Positions 15,836 through 24,957 of a stretch of 64,000 nt of DNA are shown here, in pieces (the first letter of the stretch is position 1; each line of letters starts with the position of its first letter). Source of the DNA: Mucilaginibacter sp. UR6-11 (lineage in GTDB: Bacteria > Bacteroidota > Bacteroidia > Sphingobacteriales > Sphingobacteriaceae); the NCBI RefSeq assembly GCF_020880695.1, contig NZ_JAJIWO010000002.1, positions 310,001 through 374,000 of the forward strand, given 5' to 3'. The notes under the pieces were generated by a model that searched no databases, was not told where the DNA came from, and saw nothing but the letters and a program-made list of their open reading frames with translations. Made by a program: the position numbers and the translations under genes.

Positions 15836-17068
15836 ATGAAAATCAGACCCTTATTAACAGCATTTATCATCATCCTGACTTATAATGCCAGCTACGCACA
15901 ATCGTTACTTAAAACTGGCGTTTGGCGCGGAGTAACTCAAACAGCGTCGGGTGTTGAAATTCCTTTTAATTTTGAGGCGAGCACCGTTGCAAAGCATAGC
16001 CAATTGGCTATCATAAACGGAAATGAACGCATTAAAGTAACTGATGTAAAATACCAGGGTGACTCTGTTTTTATAAAGATGCCTTTGTTTGATTCAGAGT
16101 TTAGACTAAAGCACGCCGGCGGCAAACTTACCGGCAAATGGATAAAAAACCTGGGCGATAAATATGTTGCCATGAATTTTAACGCAACGCCCAATACGCC
16201 GTGGAGATTTAAGGCACCAAACAAACCGGCATTTAATGTTACCGGCAGGTGGGCAGTTCCGTTTGTCAGCGATGGCAAAACTGATATGACGGTGGGCGAG
16301 TTTAAACAGGTTGGCTCAAAACTTACCGGTACCTTTTTGTCAACCACGGGCGACTACCGTTACCTTGAAGGCGTGGTTAGCGGTAACAAGTTGTACTTAT
16401 CATGCTTTGATGGCGGCCATGATTATTTATTTACGGCAAAAATTAACGGCAACCGTATAACCGGCGGCAAATTTTATGCAGGCTTAACCAGCATTGATAC
16501 CTGGACCGGCGTTAAAGACCCTAATGCTAAACTACCGGACGCCTTTTCGCTTACAGCACTTAAGCCCGGCTATAAAAAACTGGCTTTTACTTTTAAGGAT
16601 ATCAATGGTAAAAACGTTTCTTTAACTGATGCACGTTACAAGAACAAAGTTGTAATCGTACAGATATTGGGTTCATGGTGCCCTAACTGTATGGATGAAA
16701 CGGCGTACCTGGTTAACTTCTATAAAAAGTTTCATCCAAAAGGTGTTGAAGTAGTTGGCCTGGCTTATGAACGTACCCGGGATTTTGCAAAATCACAAAG
16801 AACCGTAAGGCAGCTAAAAAACCGTTTTAACATACCGTACCCGATTTTACTAACCGGTTATACGCCCGCCGCAGGTGAGCCGGCCAAAAGCTTGCCGATG
16901 ATGGCAAAGGTTTTGGGTTTCCCTACTACTATCATGATTGATAAAAAAGGGAATGTGCGTAAGATCCACACTGGCTTTAGCGGGCCGGGCACGGGCGAAC
17001 ATTATACTGATTTCATTACCGAGTTTGAGCGCCTGACTATCCATATGCTGGAAGAACAGGGGTATTAA
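15836..17068 (+). CDS. secreted thioredoxin-like (TlpA/ResA) protein
   Basis: 410 residues with signal peptide MKIRPLLTAFIIILTYNASYAQ. Residues 23-230 form a Bacteroidota-type beta-rich N-terminal region. The C-terminal domain is thioredoxin-like: a strand VVIVQILGSWCPNC with redox cysteines Cys282 and Cys285, then ETAYLVNFYKKFHPKG, and a cis-proline segment LGFPTTIMIDKKG. It probably reduces periplasmic disulfides, unlike the two Cys-less relatives at 51976 and 53182. It follows the dehydrogenase by 43 bp on the same strand. Confidence 0.9.
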   Translation: MKIRPLLTAFIIILTYNASYAQSLLKTGVWRGVTQTASGVEIPFNFEASTVAKHSQLAIINGNERIKVTDVKYQGDSVFIKMPLFDSEFRLKHAGGKLTGKWIKNLGDKYVAMNFNATPNTPWRFKAPNKPAFNVTGRWAVPFVSDGKTDMTVGEFKQVGSKLTGTFLSTTGDYRYLEGVVSGNKLYLSCFDGGHDYLFTAKINGNRITGGKFYAGLTSIDTWTGVKDPNAKLPDAFSLTALKPGYKKLAFTFKDINGKNVSLTDARYKNKVVIVQILGSWCPNCMDETAYLVNFYKKFHPKGVEVVGLAYERTRDFAKSQRTVRQLKNRFNIPYPILLTGYTPAAGEPAKSLPMMAKVLGFPTTIMIDKKGNVRKIHTGFSGPGTGEHYTDFITEFERLTIHMLEEQGY

Positions 17069-17078
17069 GATCTTAACA

Positions 17079-18329
17079 TTAGCTTTTTTCTTCCCAAACC
17101 ATACATAAATGTAAAATGGTTTCGACAGCCTTTTGCATGTCCTGTACAGATACCCACTCCTGTTTGCCATGAAAAGCGTGTTCGCCCGCAAAGATATTAG
17201 GACAGGGAAGGCCCATAAATGATAGCCTGGATCCGTCTGTGCCACCCCTTATGCTACATAATTTGGCATCAAGCCCGGCGCGCCTGATGGCCTCCATGCC
17301 ATATTCAACAATCTGCGGGCGCTCATTTAGTTTTTGCTTCATATTACGATATTGCGGCTTAACCTGTAGTTCGTAACTTGAGTTCGGAAAATCTTCTAAA
17401 ACTTCCTCCGTTGCCTTCCTTATCTCGTTAGCATAGCTAACCAGCATTTCTTCGTCAAAATCACGGATAATAAAATCAACTATAGCCTGCTCTACATGCC
17501 CGTTTATCCCAACCGGGTGTATAAAGCCTTCCCTGCCCTCTGTATTCTCGGGCGAAAGCTCATATGGCAACATTGCCACAATTATAGAAGCGATTTTTAT
17601 AGCGCTTTCCATTTTATCCTTTGCAAAGCCCGGATGAGCGCTTATCCCTTTTATAATCAGTTTAGCACCATTGGCGCTAAAAGTTTCATTTTCCATGTTC
17701 CCGGCGCTCTCGCCGTCAATAGTATAGCCGGCATAGGCACCCAGTTTTTTAATATCAACCTTATCTACGCCCCGGCCAATTTCTTCGTCCGGCGTAAACA
17801 AAATCCGGATCGTGCCATGTTTAATTTCCGGATGATTGACCAACTGGTAGCAGGCATCCATAATTTCGGCTATGCCGGCTTTATTATCGGCGCCCAATAA
17901 CGTCGTTCCGCTGGCTGTAATAATATCATTATTTAACTGGTTCTTCAGGTCGGGATGCTCACTTATCTGCAATACCTGCGCTGGGTCATCCGGTAATATG
18001 ATCGCGGCACCCTGGTAATTTTTATGAACAATAGGTTTAACGCCGGCTCCGCTGCAATCGGGCGAGGTATCCATGTGCGAGCAAAAGCAGATTACAGGTA
18101 CGTCCGGCTTATCGCTATTAGCCGGTATAGTGGCGTATACATACCCAAATTCGTCCAGATGTGCATCATTTACACCTATCTCCAAAAGCTCATCTACCAG
18201 TAATTTCCCCAGGTTTTTTTGCTTTTCAGTTGATGGACAGGTTGTTGATTCCGGATCTGATTGGGTATCTATTTTTACATAGCGTAAAAAGCGTTCGGTA
18301 ACAGTAAAATTCGTCGATTTAAAGTTCAT
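17079..18329 (-). CDS. pepT: peptidase T (tripeptidase)
   Basis: A zinc aminotripeptidase of family M20B, 416 residues. HMDTSPDCSG carries His85 and Asp87, LGADNKAGIAEI supplies the bridging Asp, and TPDEEIGRGVD supplies the catalytic and metal Glu pair. IRGGTDGSRLSFMGLPCPNIFAGEHAFHG gives the late ligands and is highly characteristic. Cytoplasmic; it releases N-terminal residues from tripeptides. The gene converges on the thioredoxin-like gene with 10 bp between stops. Confidence 0.96.
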   Translation of the reverse strand: MNFKSTNFTVTERFLRYVKIDTQSDPESTTCPSTEKQKNLGKLLVDELLEIGVNDAHLDEFGYVYATIPANSDKPDVPVICFCSHMDTSPDCSGAGVKPIVHKNYQGAAIILPDDPAQVLQISEHPDLKNQLNNDIITASGTTLLGADNKAGIAEIMDACYQLVNHPEIKHGTIRILFTPDEEIGRGVDKVDIKKLGAYAGYTIDGESAGNMENETFSANGAKLIIKGISAHPGFAKDKMESAIKIASIIVAMLPYELSPENTEGREGFIHPVGINGHVEQAIVDFIIRDFDEEMLVSYANEIRKATEEVLEDFPNSSYELQVKPQYRNMKQKLNERPQIVEYGMEAIRRAGLDAKLCSIRGGTDGSRLSFMGLPCPNIFAGEHAFHGKQEWVSVQDMQKAVETILHLCMVWEEKS

Positions 18330-18396
18330 TTATTTGTGGTCTTTTAATATATTTGGCTAAGTTAAACAGTTATTATAGAATTGATTAAGATTGATT

Positions 18397-19125
18397 TTGA
18401 GAAAGCTTATATTATTTTTTATTTTGGTAGGTGCAGGAGCAGCTGTTAGAGCCCAAACCAGCTACAACTATGGTAAGTATGGAATCGGTTTTTTTGCCAG
18501 TTCTAACTTTCCGTATGCCGATTTAAAGACTGCCAATAAAGGTAAAACCTATAATATAACGGGTTATTATAATTTAACACCATACGTGCCTTTGGGGTTA
18601 GAGTTTCAGTTCGGCGGCCTTTCCGGCGGCAGCATTGTTACTGATGAAAGCAGGCGGCAATATGACAATCATTACAAAGCTTTTATTTTTCATGGTGATT
18701 TTGCGCTGGGCCAAATAATAGATTATGACCGCGACCCTTTTATGAAGGTTATAAAAGATTTTTATATGGGTACCGGCGTAGGTATTATAAATAATAATAT
18801 GGCCTTTATACAACGGACCAATCTAAACGGATCACCCAATTTGCCACCAGGCACCTATACTTTCCCGGGCCAAAACTCAAGTACCAATTTGGTAATACCT
18901 ATCCGCTTCGGCTATGAGTTTAAAATATATAATGGTTATGATGAGCCTTTTATGGGAATAAATATTGGTTATATACACAATGTAACCCTGGGCGAAGGGT
19001 TAGACGGCTATTCAGACCCGGGAACCGGTTTTAAAAACAACTCGCCCGATCAATACCGCCAGATAATAGTTGGTGTAAAAATTAATTTTGGCCAATCTGT
19101 ACCTTACACCAAAGCAATAAACTAA
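18397..19125 (+). CDS. outer-membrane beta-barrel protein
   Basis: About 242 residues. No ATG or GTG suits the start; TTG at 18397 (or 18391) gives a signal peptide RKLILFFILVGAGAAVRAQ. The mature part alternates aromatic and polar residues in barrel-like strands (YGIGFFASS, PLGLEFQFGGL, VIPIRFGYEFKIY, PFMGINIGYIHN) and ends QIIVGVKINFGQ. No family name can be given. Only 1 bp separates its stop from the next TTG start. Confidence 0.75.
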   Translation: MRKLILFFILVGAGAAVRAQTSYNYGKYGIGFFASSNFPYADLKTANKGKTYNITGYYNLTPYVPLGLEFQFGGLSGGSIVTDESRRQYDNHYKAFIFHGDFALGQIIDYDRDPFMKVIKDFYMGTGVGIINNNMAFIQRTNLNGSPNLPPGTYTFPGQNSSTNLVIPIRFGYEFKIYNGYDEPFMGINIGYIHNVTLGEGLDGYSDPGTGFKNNSPDQYRQIIVGVKINFGQSVPYTKAIN

Positions 19126-19126
19126 A

Positions 19127-19486
19127 TTGAATTTAGAAGAACTACGTGATCATTGCCTGGAAAAACCGGGCGTAAGCGAAGGCTTTCCCTTTGGCGAGGA
19201 TACTTTGGTTTTTAAAGTGGGCGGTAAAATATTTTTACTGACAGGGTTAGAGCAGGGAGACCGTTTTAATGTAAAATGCGACCCCGAGCTTGCGATTGAG
19301 CTTCGTGAACGTTATACCGAAGTTCAGCCCGGCTATCACATGAATAAAAAAATGTGGAACACGGTTTTGATGACCGGTACGCTTACCCGTAAACAACTGC
19401 TTGATATGGTTGATCATTCTTATGAGCAGGTTGTTAAAAGTCTCCCTAAAAAAATCCAGGCCGAAATTACCGGCGCTACCCAATAA
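19127..19486 (+). CDS. MmcQ/YjbR family protein
   Basis: 119 residues, the full family length. LEELRDHCLEKPGVSEGFPFGEDTLVFKVGGKIF and PGYHMNKKMWNTVLM are the usual MmcQ/YjbR blocks; the fold resembles CyaY and is often called DNA-binding on thin evidence. The start is TTG at 19127, the only in-frame start giving the complete domain, 1 bp after the preceding stop, so translation is probably coupled. Cytoplasmic. Confidence 0.9.
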   Translation: MNLEELRDHCLEKPGVSEGFPFGEDTLVFKVGGKIFLLTGLEQGDRFNVKCDPELAIELRERYTEVQPGYHMNKKMWNTVLMTGTLTRKQLLDMVDHSYEQVVKSLPKKIQAEITGATQ

Positions 19487-19528
19487 TTATTACTTTAACG
19501 GCCATTATTATTTTTCCGGGAACCCGTC

Positions 19529-21271
19529 ATGAAAACAATACTGCTTTGCCTCTTTGCCTGTTTACTTTTTGGCCCCGCTAAAGCACAGTTAACCCCTTTT
19601 GAGTTAAGCAGGGATAAAAACTATACCGCAACTTATCCCGAGGTTATTGATTACTATAATAAACTGGCCAGGAATAATCCCCAGCTTAAACTGATCAATT
19701 ATGGGATTACTGATATTGGTAAGCCGTTAACATTGGTGGTTTTATCGCGTGATAAGGTTTTTGATCCGGCGCTGATAAAGAGGCAAAACAAACGGGTACT
19801 GTTAATTAATAACGGGATCCATCCCGGCGAGCCGGAAGGGATTGATGCCAGCATGATGTTTGCGCGCGATCTGCTCAAAAAAAATGCGCTTCCTAAAAAC
19901 GTGGTTATTTGCATAGTTGCCCTTTATAATATAGACGGTAGCCTTAACCGGGGCCTGAGCCGCATTAATCAAAACGGGCCGGATGCTTACGGCTTCAGGG
20001 GCAACTCGCGCAACCTGGATCTTAACCGCGATTTTATCAAAGCCGACAGCCGCAATACACTGGCGCTCGAGCAGATCATCAATACCTGGAAACCCGAAAT
20101 ATTTTTAGACAATCATACCAGCGACGGCGCCGATTACCAGTACGTAATGACGCTGATTGAAACACAGAAGGATAAGCAGAACCCCATACTTGCTGAATAC
20201 ACATCCAAAACGCTCTCGCCCGAACTTTATAAACGCATGAAACAAAGCGGCTTTGAAATGATCCCTTATGTTGAAAGCGAAGAAAACATACCAGACTCAG
20301 GCATTGTAAGTTTTTTAGAAACGCCCCGGTTTGCAACCGGCTATACGTCGCAACATAACATTATCAGCTACATTACGGAAACGCATATGCTGAAAGCTTT
20401 TAATAAGCGAGTTTATGCTACCTATAACTTTATGCAGGCCCTGGTTGATGTTAACGAGCGCGACGCCAAACTGATTGGCGAGGTGAGGGCCCGCGCCGAC
20501 GAACAGGTGAAACAACAAAAAATTTTTGCCTTAAACTGGGATGTTGATAACAAACACTATGATACACTTGTATTTAAGGGTTATACGGCCCGCTATAAAC
20601 CCAGCGAGGTTAGCGGCCTTACGCGCTTATATTATGACCGCGGTGAACCGTATACAAAAACCATCAAATATTTTGATAACTACGTAGCCACCGCGACGGC
20701 AGACAAGCCCATCGCTTATATAATACCCCAGGCCTGGGGAAAGATCATCGACTTGTATAAGCTTAATAAAGTAGTCATGCACCCGCTGGCGCATGATACC
20801 ACCCTTGAGTTGCAGATGTATTACCTGGCCGATTATAAGACCGCCACGCACCCTTACGAGGGGCATTATCTGCATACTAATGTGAAGCTGACCCCGGCTA
20901 TAATGAAAATTAAATGTTATGCGGGCGACTATGTTGTATTTACCAACCAGCCGCTCAACCGGTTTATTGTTGAAACACTGGAGCCCCAGGGAGTTGACTC
21001 CTATTTTGCGTGGAACTTTTTTGATTCGGTGCTGGGTTCAAAAGAAGGCTATTCGCCCTATGTTTTTGAAGACGTTGCTGCCGGATTATTAAAAACGCAT
21101 CCTGATATACGTAAAAAGCTGGACGATGAAAAAGCAAAAGATCCGGCAATAGCCAACAGCGCGTCGGCCCAGTTAAATTTTGTTTACCGCAATTCGACGT
21201 ATTTCGAAAAAACCTATCTTCGTTACCCGGTAGGGCGCCTGCTGGTAACTGCCAAACTTGATCTAAAATAA
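19529..21271 (+). CDS. M14 family zinc carboxypeptidase, secreted
   Basis: 580 residues with signal peptide MKTILLCLFACLLFGPAKAQ. NNGIHPGEPEGIDAS provides zinc ligands His98 and Glu101. RNLDLNRDF is the substrate-binding block, and IFLDNHTSDGADYQY supplies the third zinc ligand His. The N-terminal third is the carboxypeptidase fold and the C-terminal part is an all-beta extension usual in Bacteroidota members. Likely periplasmic or outer-surface removal of C-terminal residues or cell-wall peptides. It is 3 bp from the rhomboid gene on the same strand. Confidence 0.92.
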   Translation: MKTILLCLFACLLFGPAKAQLTPFELSRDKNYTATYPEVIDYYNKLARNNPQLKLINYGITDIGKPLTLVVLSRDKVFDPALIKRQNKRVLLINNGIHPGEPEGIDASMMFARDLLKKNALPKNVVICIVALYNIDGSLNRGLSRINQNGPDAYGFRGNSRNLDLNRDFIKADSRNTLALEQIINTWKPEIFLDNHTSDGADYQYVMTLIETQKDKQNPILAEYTSKTLSPELYKRMKQSGFEMIPYVESEENIPDSGIVSFLETPRFATGYTSQHNIISYITETHMLKAFNKRVYATYNFMQALVDVNERDAKLIGEVRARADEQVKQQKIFALNWDVDNKHYDTLVFKGYTARYKPSEVSGLTRLYYDRGEPYTKTIKYFDNYVATATADKPIAYIIPQAWGKIIDLYKLNKVVMHPLAHDTTLELQMYYLADYKTATHPYEGHYLHTNVKLTPAIMKIKCYAGDYVVFTNQPLNRFIVETLEPQGVDSYFAWNFFDSVLGSKEGYSPYVFEDVAAGLLKTHPDIRKKLDDEKAKDPAIANSASAQLNFVYRNSTYFEKTYLRYPVGRLLVTAKLDLK

Positions 21272-21274
21272 ATA

Positions 21275-21904
21275 ATGGAATATTTAAACCAGGCTCCAGT
21301 AGCTTCTATCATACTTGTAATTACCGTTCTGACGTCTGTTCTGACTTTTAGCAATGAAGAGTGGTTTGGCAAATTAATGCTGCATCCGTATAGCGTTTAC
21401 CGCGGCAAAAATGTCTATACGGTAATAACAAGCGGGCTTATCCACAAAGACTGGATGCACCTGTTTTTTAACATGATCTCTTATTATTGTTTTGCTTTTA
21501 CGCTGGAGGGTGTTATTGGCCACTGGCAGTTTGGCTTGCTGTATGTAGCCAGTTTAATATTAAGCGATATGCCATCAGTAGCCAAACATAAAAATGATTT
21601 TTGGTACAACAGCCTTGGCGCATCGGGTGCGGTTAGTGCGGTAATATTTAGCTATATCCTGTATGACCCAATGGCAAGTATGTATATCATACCCTTTCCG
21701 TTCCCTATTAAGGCCATAATCTTTGGTGTATTATACCTGGTTTATTGTAATTATGCCGCTAAACACTCGCGTGATAATATCAATCACGACGCGCACATGT
21801 TTGGCGCCCTGTCGGGAGTGGCTATTACTTTAATCCTTAATCCGGCGGTTGCGCCCGAGTTTATTCATAAAATCACCGCGGGAGTTCAATCAATGCTGCA
21901 TTAA
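21275..21904 (+). CDS. rhomboid family intramembrane serine protease
   Basis: 209 residues, six predicted helices. MHLFFNM is the helix 2 motif. GASGAV contains the catalytic Ser117, and NHDAHMFGALSG contains the catalytic His174, with a further conserved His at 171. It cleaves membrane-anchored proteins inside the membrane. It starts 3 bp after the M14 gene, so the two are likely coexpressed. Its last 32 bp overlap the convergent gene on the minus strand. Confidence 0.93.
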   Translation: MEYLNQAPVASIILVITVLTSVLTFSNEEWFGKLMLHPYSVYRGKNVYTVITSGLIHKDWMHLFFNMISYYCFAFTLEGVIGHWQFGLLYVASLILSDMPSVAKHKNDFWYNSLGASGAVSAVIFSYILYDPMASMYIIPFPFPIKAIIFGVLYLVYCNYAAKHSRDNINHDAHMFGALSGVAITLILNPAVAPEFIHKITAGVQSMLH

Positions 21905-22862
21905 CAAAATTGCCGTCAGCATCAAACAAAAAGCTCATAGGCTCTTCCGGATTTTTGATGATCTCCAACAGGAGGAAACCCCAGTTTTTCCAGAAATTTT
22001 CAAGCACCTGCCCGTAAATTTTGTTTTGCCAATCGTCAAACAGCGGTTTGCTGCTTATCCCGCGCAACGGCATAGCTTCTATAAACAGCTCTTCACCAAC
22101 AGGCAAAAGATTGTATTCGGGCAGGCGGTTAAATAAGTAGGCCGAATAAAAAATCCTCCCGCTAAACTCCTCAAACTGTATCGGGTGCAAAGGCTGGTTA
22201 TTTATCTTATCAATAGTTTCCCGGTGATATTGACGATTGGCGCCATTATCCTGAAAACAAATGATCAGGCCAAAGTCCTTAATCCGCAACGCAAGCGTAA
22301 GTGTATTGATCTCATCGCGGTAGCCAAATTCTTTTTCATCATTATCAACCTTAAATAAAAACAGGCTGAAGGGCTTAAATTCTTCGAAAAAAACCGGCAG
22401 ATTGATGCTTTGCAGCATTAAATGCAGGTTGCTAAACTTATGGATAATGGATTGCGAAATGTTAAACTCCTCGCCCTGCGCATACTGCTGGCGAATACCT
22501 GCCTGTATCTCGTTAAAGATTATCCCGTACAGCAACTTGCCGGCCCACTGAAAAAGCTGCAGCTCATCAACAGCCTTAACAGCGTCATAGCCGCCATTAA
22601 ACGCCGCAGCTATCCGGGCCTCGAGGGGCTCAAGGTAAGTTTCATTAACGCTGGCAGCGCAGGGCAACTTAATATCTTTGTAGGTGGCCATGCTTTCGTC
22701 CAGCAATTTAAACGGCTTTTCCTCCAGCTCATAAAGGCTCATTAACCATTGCGGAAAAACCTGTATTTTTTCTTCTTCACTGTTAAGTGTTTGTCCGGTT
22801 AAAAAGCAAACCTTGTTGCTAAAGTTTGAAGACTCAAATGGTGCGTATAATTTTACGGGCAT
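21873..22862 (-). CDS. conserved hypothetical protein (about 329 aa)
   Basis: I do not recognise this protein. I start at the ATG at 22862 (MPVKLYAPFESSNFSNKVCFLTGQ), seven residues inside the longest frame. It has no signal peptide or membrane segment. The N-terminal CFLTGQTL segment looks like a small strand-turn with a single Cys. The middle is helical, with many hydrophobic aromatics (LFQWAGKLLYGIIFNEIQAGI). The C-terminal half is mixed (FGLIICFQDNG, ...NKIYGQVLENFWKNWGFLLLEIIK). It resembles proteins annotated as hypothetical in Bacteroidota and is probably cytoplasmic. Confidence 0.75.
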   Translation of the reverse strand: MPVKLYAPFESSNFSNKVCFLTGQTLNSEEEKIQVFPQWLMSLYELEEKPFKLLDESMATYKDIKLPCAASVNETYLEPLEARIAAAFNGGYDAVKAVDELQLFQWAGKLLYGIIFNEIQAGIRQQYAQGEEFNISQSIIHKFSNLHLMLQSINLPVFFEEFKPFSLFLFKVDNDEKEFGYRDEINTLTLALRIKDFGLIICFQDNGANRQYHRETIDKINNQPLHPIQFEEFSGRIFYSAYLFNRLPEYNLLPVGEELFIEAMPLRGISSKPLFDDWQNKIYGQVLENFWKNWGFLLLEIIKNPEEPMSFLFDADGNFVNAALIELPR

Positions 22863-22917
22863 GGCCGCAAAGATAGCCATCATTTTAAAAAGAATAATTT
22901 AGCTTTGGGATTATAAC

Positions 22918-23931
22918 ATGAAACTGACTTATCAACCATTTGAGCTTGTGCTTAAACATCCGTTTACAATAGCCAGGTTCTCGCGCACGTCAACACCTGT
23001 TATGCTGGTTAATATAGCGCACGAAGGCTTTACGGGATATGGCGAAGCCTCAATGGTGCCCTATATGGGCGAAAGCCATGAAAGTGCGGCAGCCTTTTTA
23101 AATAAGGTAGATGCCGGCCGGTTTAAGTTTCCTTTTGATTTTGACGAGATCATTAATTACCTGGATAGCCTTGTTCCCGGCAACCCGGCCGTTAAAGCTG
23201 CGATAGATATTGCCTTACACGACCTGGAGGGCAAATTATTAAACCAGTCCTGCTGGCAACTGGCCGGCAGCAATCCTGCTTTAATGCCCGTAACCAGCTA
23301 TACCATTGGTATTGACACGCCGGATATTTTCCGCGAAAAAGTAAAAGAAGCAGCAGGGTTTAAAGTGATTAAAGTGAAGCTGGGCCGTGACAGCGATAAA
23401 GAATTGATCAATATTATCCGGTCGGTGACTGATGTCCCTATTTATGTTGATGCCAACCAGGGGTGGACGGACCGGAACCAAAGCCTTGACCTTATTTTTT
23501 GGTTACAGCAACAGGGTGTAATGCTTGTTGAGCAGCCCATGGCCAAAACAGACATTGACGGCAATGCCTGGCTAACCCAGCACAGCCCGATACCCATTAT
23601 TGGCGACGAGGCCGTACAGCGGCTGCCCGATGTTGAAAAAGCCAAAGGTGTGTATCATGGCATAAATATTAAACTCATGAAATCTGCCGGGCTGTACGGG
23701 GCACAACAAATGCTGCAAAGAGCCCGGCAGCTGGGGCTAAAAGTACTTATAGGTTGTATGAGCGAAACCAGCTGCGCCTCGTTAGCGGCGGCGGCACTTG
23801 CCCCGCAGTGCGACTGGGCCGATATCGACGGGCCGTTTTTAACCACCAACAACCCGTTTAAAACGCCTGATTTTGCAGCTGGAAAATATGTATTAAGTGA
23901 TACTGCGGGGTTAGGCGTGACATTTAAATAA
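22918..23931 (+). CDS. L-Ala-D/L-Glu epimerase (dipeptide epimerase)
   Basis: An enolase-superfamily enzyme of the muconate-lactonising subgroup, 337 residues. The catalytic lysines are in KVIKVKLG (K152, K154) and NIKLMKS (K252). The magnesium ligands are D178, E205 and D230. The family epimerises L-Ala-D-Glu and related dipeptides released from peptidoglycan and feeds them to peptidases. Exact substrate specificity cannot be read from sequence. It is divergent from the minus-strand hypothetical gene, and an MBL-fold gene follows 50 bp later. Cytoplasmic. Confidence 0.92.
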   Translation: MKLTYQPFELVLKHPFTIARFSRTSTPVMLVNIAHEGFTGYGEASMVPYMGESHESAAAFLNKVDAGRFKFPFDFDEIINYLDSLVPGNPAVKAAIDIALHDLEGKLLNQSCWQLAGSNPALMPVTSYTIGIDTPDIFREKVKEAAGFKVIKVKLGRDSDKELINIIRSVTDVPIYVDANQGWTDRNQSLDLIFWLQQQGVMLVEQPMAKTDIDGNAWLTQHSPIPIIGDEAVQRLPDVEKAKGVYHGINIKLMKSAGLYGAQQMLQRARQLGLKVLIGCMSETSCASLAAAALAPQCDWADIDGPFLTTNNPFKTPDFAAGKYVLSDTAGLGVTFK

Positions 23932-23981
23932 ATTTAGTGTTATATTTTTATCGCCGCTCAAAAACAGGTTAATTTGTAGTA

Positions 23982-24797
23982 ATGTCATTATTTGTAGCCT
24001 CATTAAATTCCGGAAGCAATGGTAACTGTTATTACATTGGTAATGAGCAGGAAGCGGTATTGATTGATGCAGGCATTTCATGCCGCGAAACAGAGACAAG
24101 GATGGCGCGCCTTGGCTTGTCCATGCGTAAAGTAAAGGCAATTTTCATTTCGCATGAACATTCAGACCATATACGCGGGGTAACGGTATTGGCTAAAAAG
24201 TATCAGTTGCCGGTTTATATTACCCCGCTTACCCTGCAATATGGCGGCTTAAGGCTGGATGACCTGGTAGCGGAGTTTATGGCAGAGCAGACCATCAGCA
24301 TTGGCGGGTTGCTGATAACCGCATTCGCTAAAATACATGATGCCGCGCATCCGCATAGTTTTACGGTTGCCTGCGGCGATATCAAAGTAGGCGTGTTTAC
24401 AGACCTTGGCGCGGTTTGCGAAAACCTTATCCAGCACTTTCAGCAATGTCATGCTGCTTTCCTGGAAGCCAACTATGACGAAGAAATGCTGGATAGCGGC
24501 AGCTATCCCTATCACTTAAAACGCCGGATCCGGGGCGGCATGGGCCACTTGTCCAATAAACAGGCGCTGGCTTTGTTTATAGATTATAAGCCGGCTTACA
24601 TGAGCCACCTGTTTTTATCGCACCTGTCTAAAGACAACAACGACCCCGCTTTGGTTCATAACCTGTTCAATACGCATGCCCGTGGCGCCGAAGTTATAGT
24701 GGCCTCGCGTTACCATGAAACTGCCGTTTACCATATCAGCGGGGCATCTGCCCCGGCATACGCCCCGCTGGCGGGCCTTCAAACCACCTTGTTTTAG
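23982..24797 (+). CDS. MBL-fold hydrolase, WalJ/YycJ-like
   Basis: 271 residues. The metal motif SHEHSDH (His58, His60, Asp62, His63) follows an N-terminal LNSGSNGNCYYIG segment, the two together being typical of WalJ/YycJ. GVFTDLGAVCENL and GHLSNKQAL continue the pattern. Such proteins act on nucleic-acid 5' ends and have been tied to DNA or cell-wall stress signalling in Firmicutes; the role in Bacteroidota is unassigned. Cytoplasmic. Confidence 0.9.
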   Translation: MSLFVASLNSGSNGNCYYIGNEQEAVLIDAGISCRETETRMARLGLSMRKVKAIFISHEHSDHIRGVTVLAKKYQLPVYITPLTLQYGGLRLDDLVAEFMAEQTISIGGLLITAFAKIHDAAHPHSFTVACGDIKVGVFTDLGAVCENLIQHFQQCHAAFLEANYDEEMLDSGSYPYHLKRRIRGGMGHLSNKQALALFIDYKPAYMSHLFLSHLSKDNNDPALVHNLFNTHARGAEVIVASRYHETAVYHISGASAPAYAPLAGLQTTLF

Positions 24798-24957
24798 AAC
24801 CGGGTGTTGCTCTCCTTTTTCTTACATTTTTTTACTTTTAGTTGAAATAACTTACCGAAATGTTTTGTAGCTTAGCTTCAGAGGATCTTCTGCATATAAT
24901 CCTTTAATCCTAAATAATTCAAACGGTAAACCCGTAACTTTATCCGTATAGCAAGGT

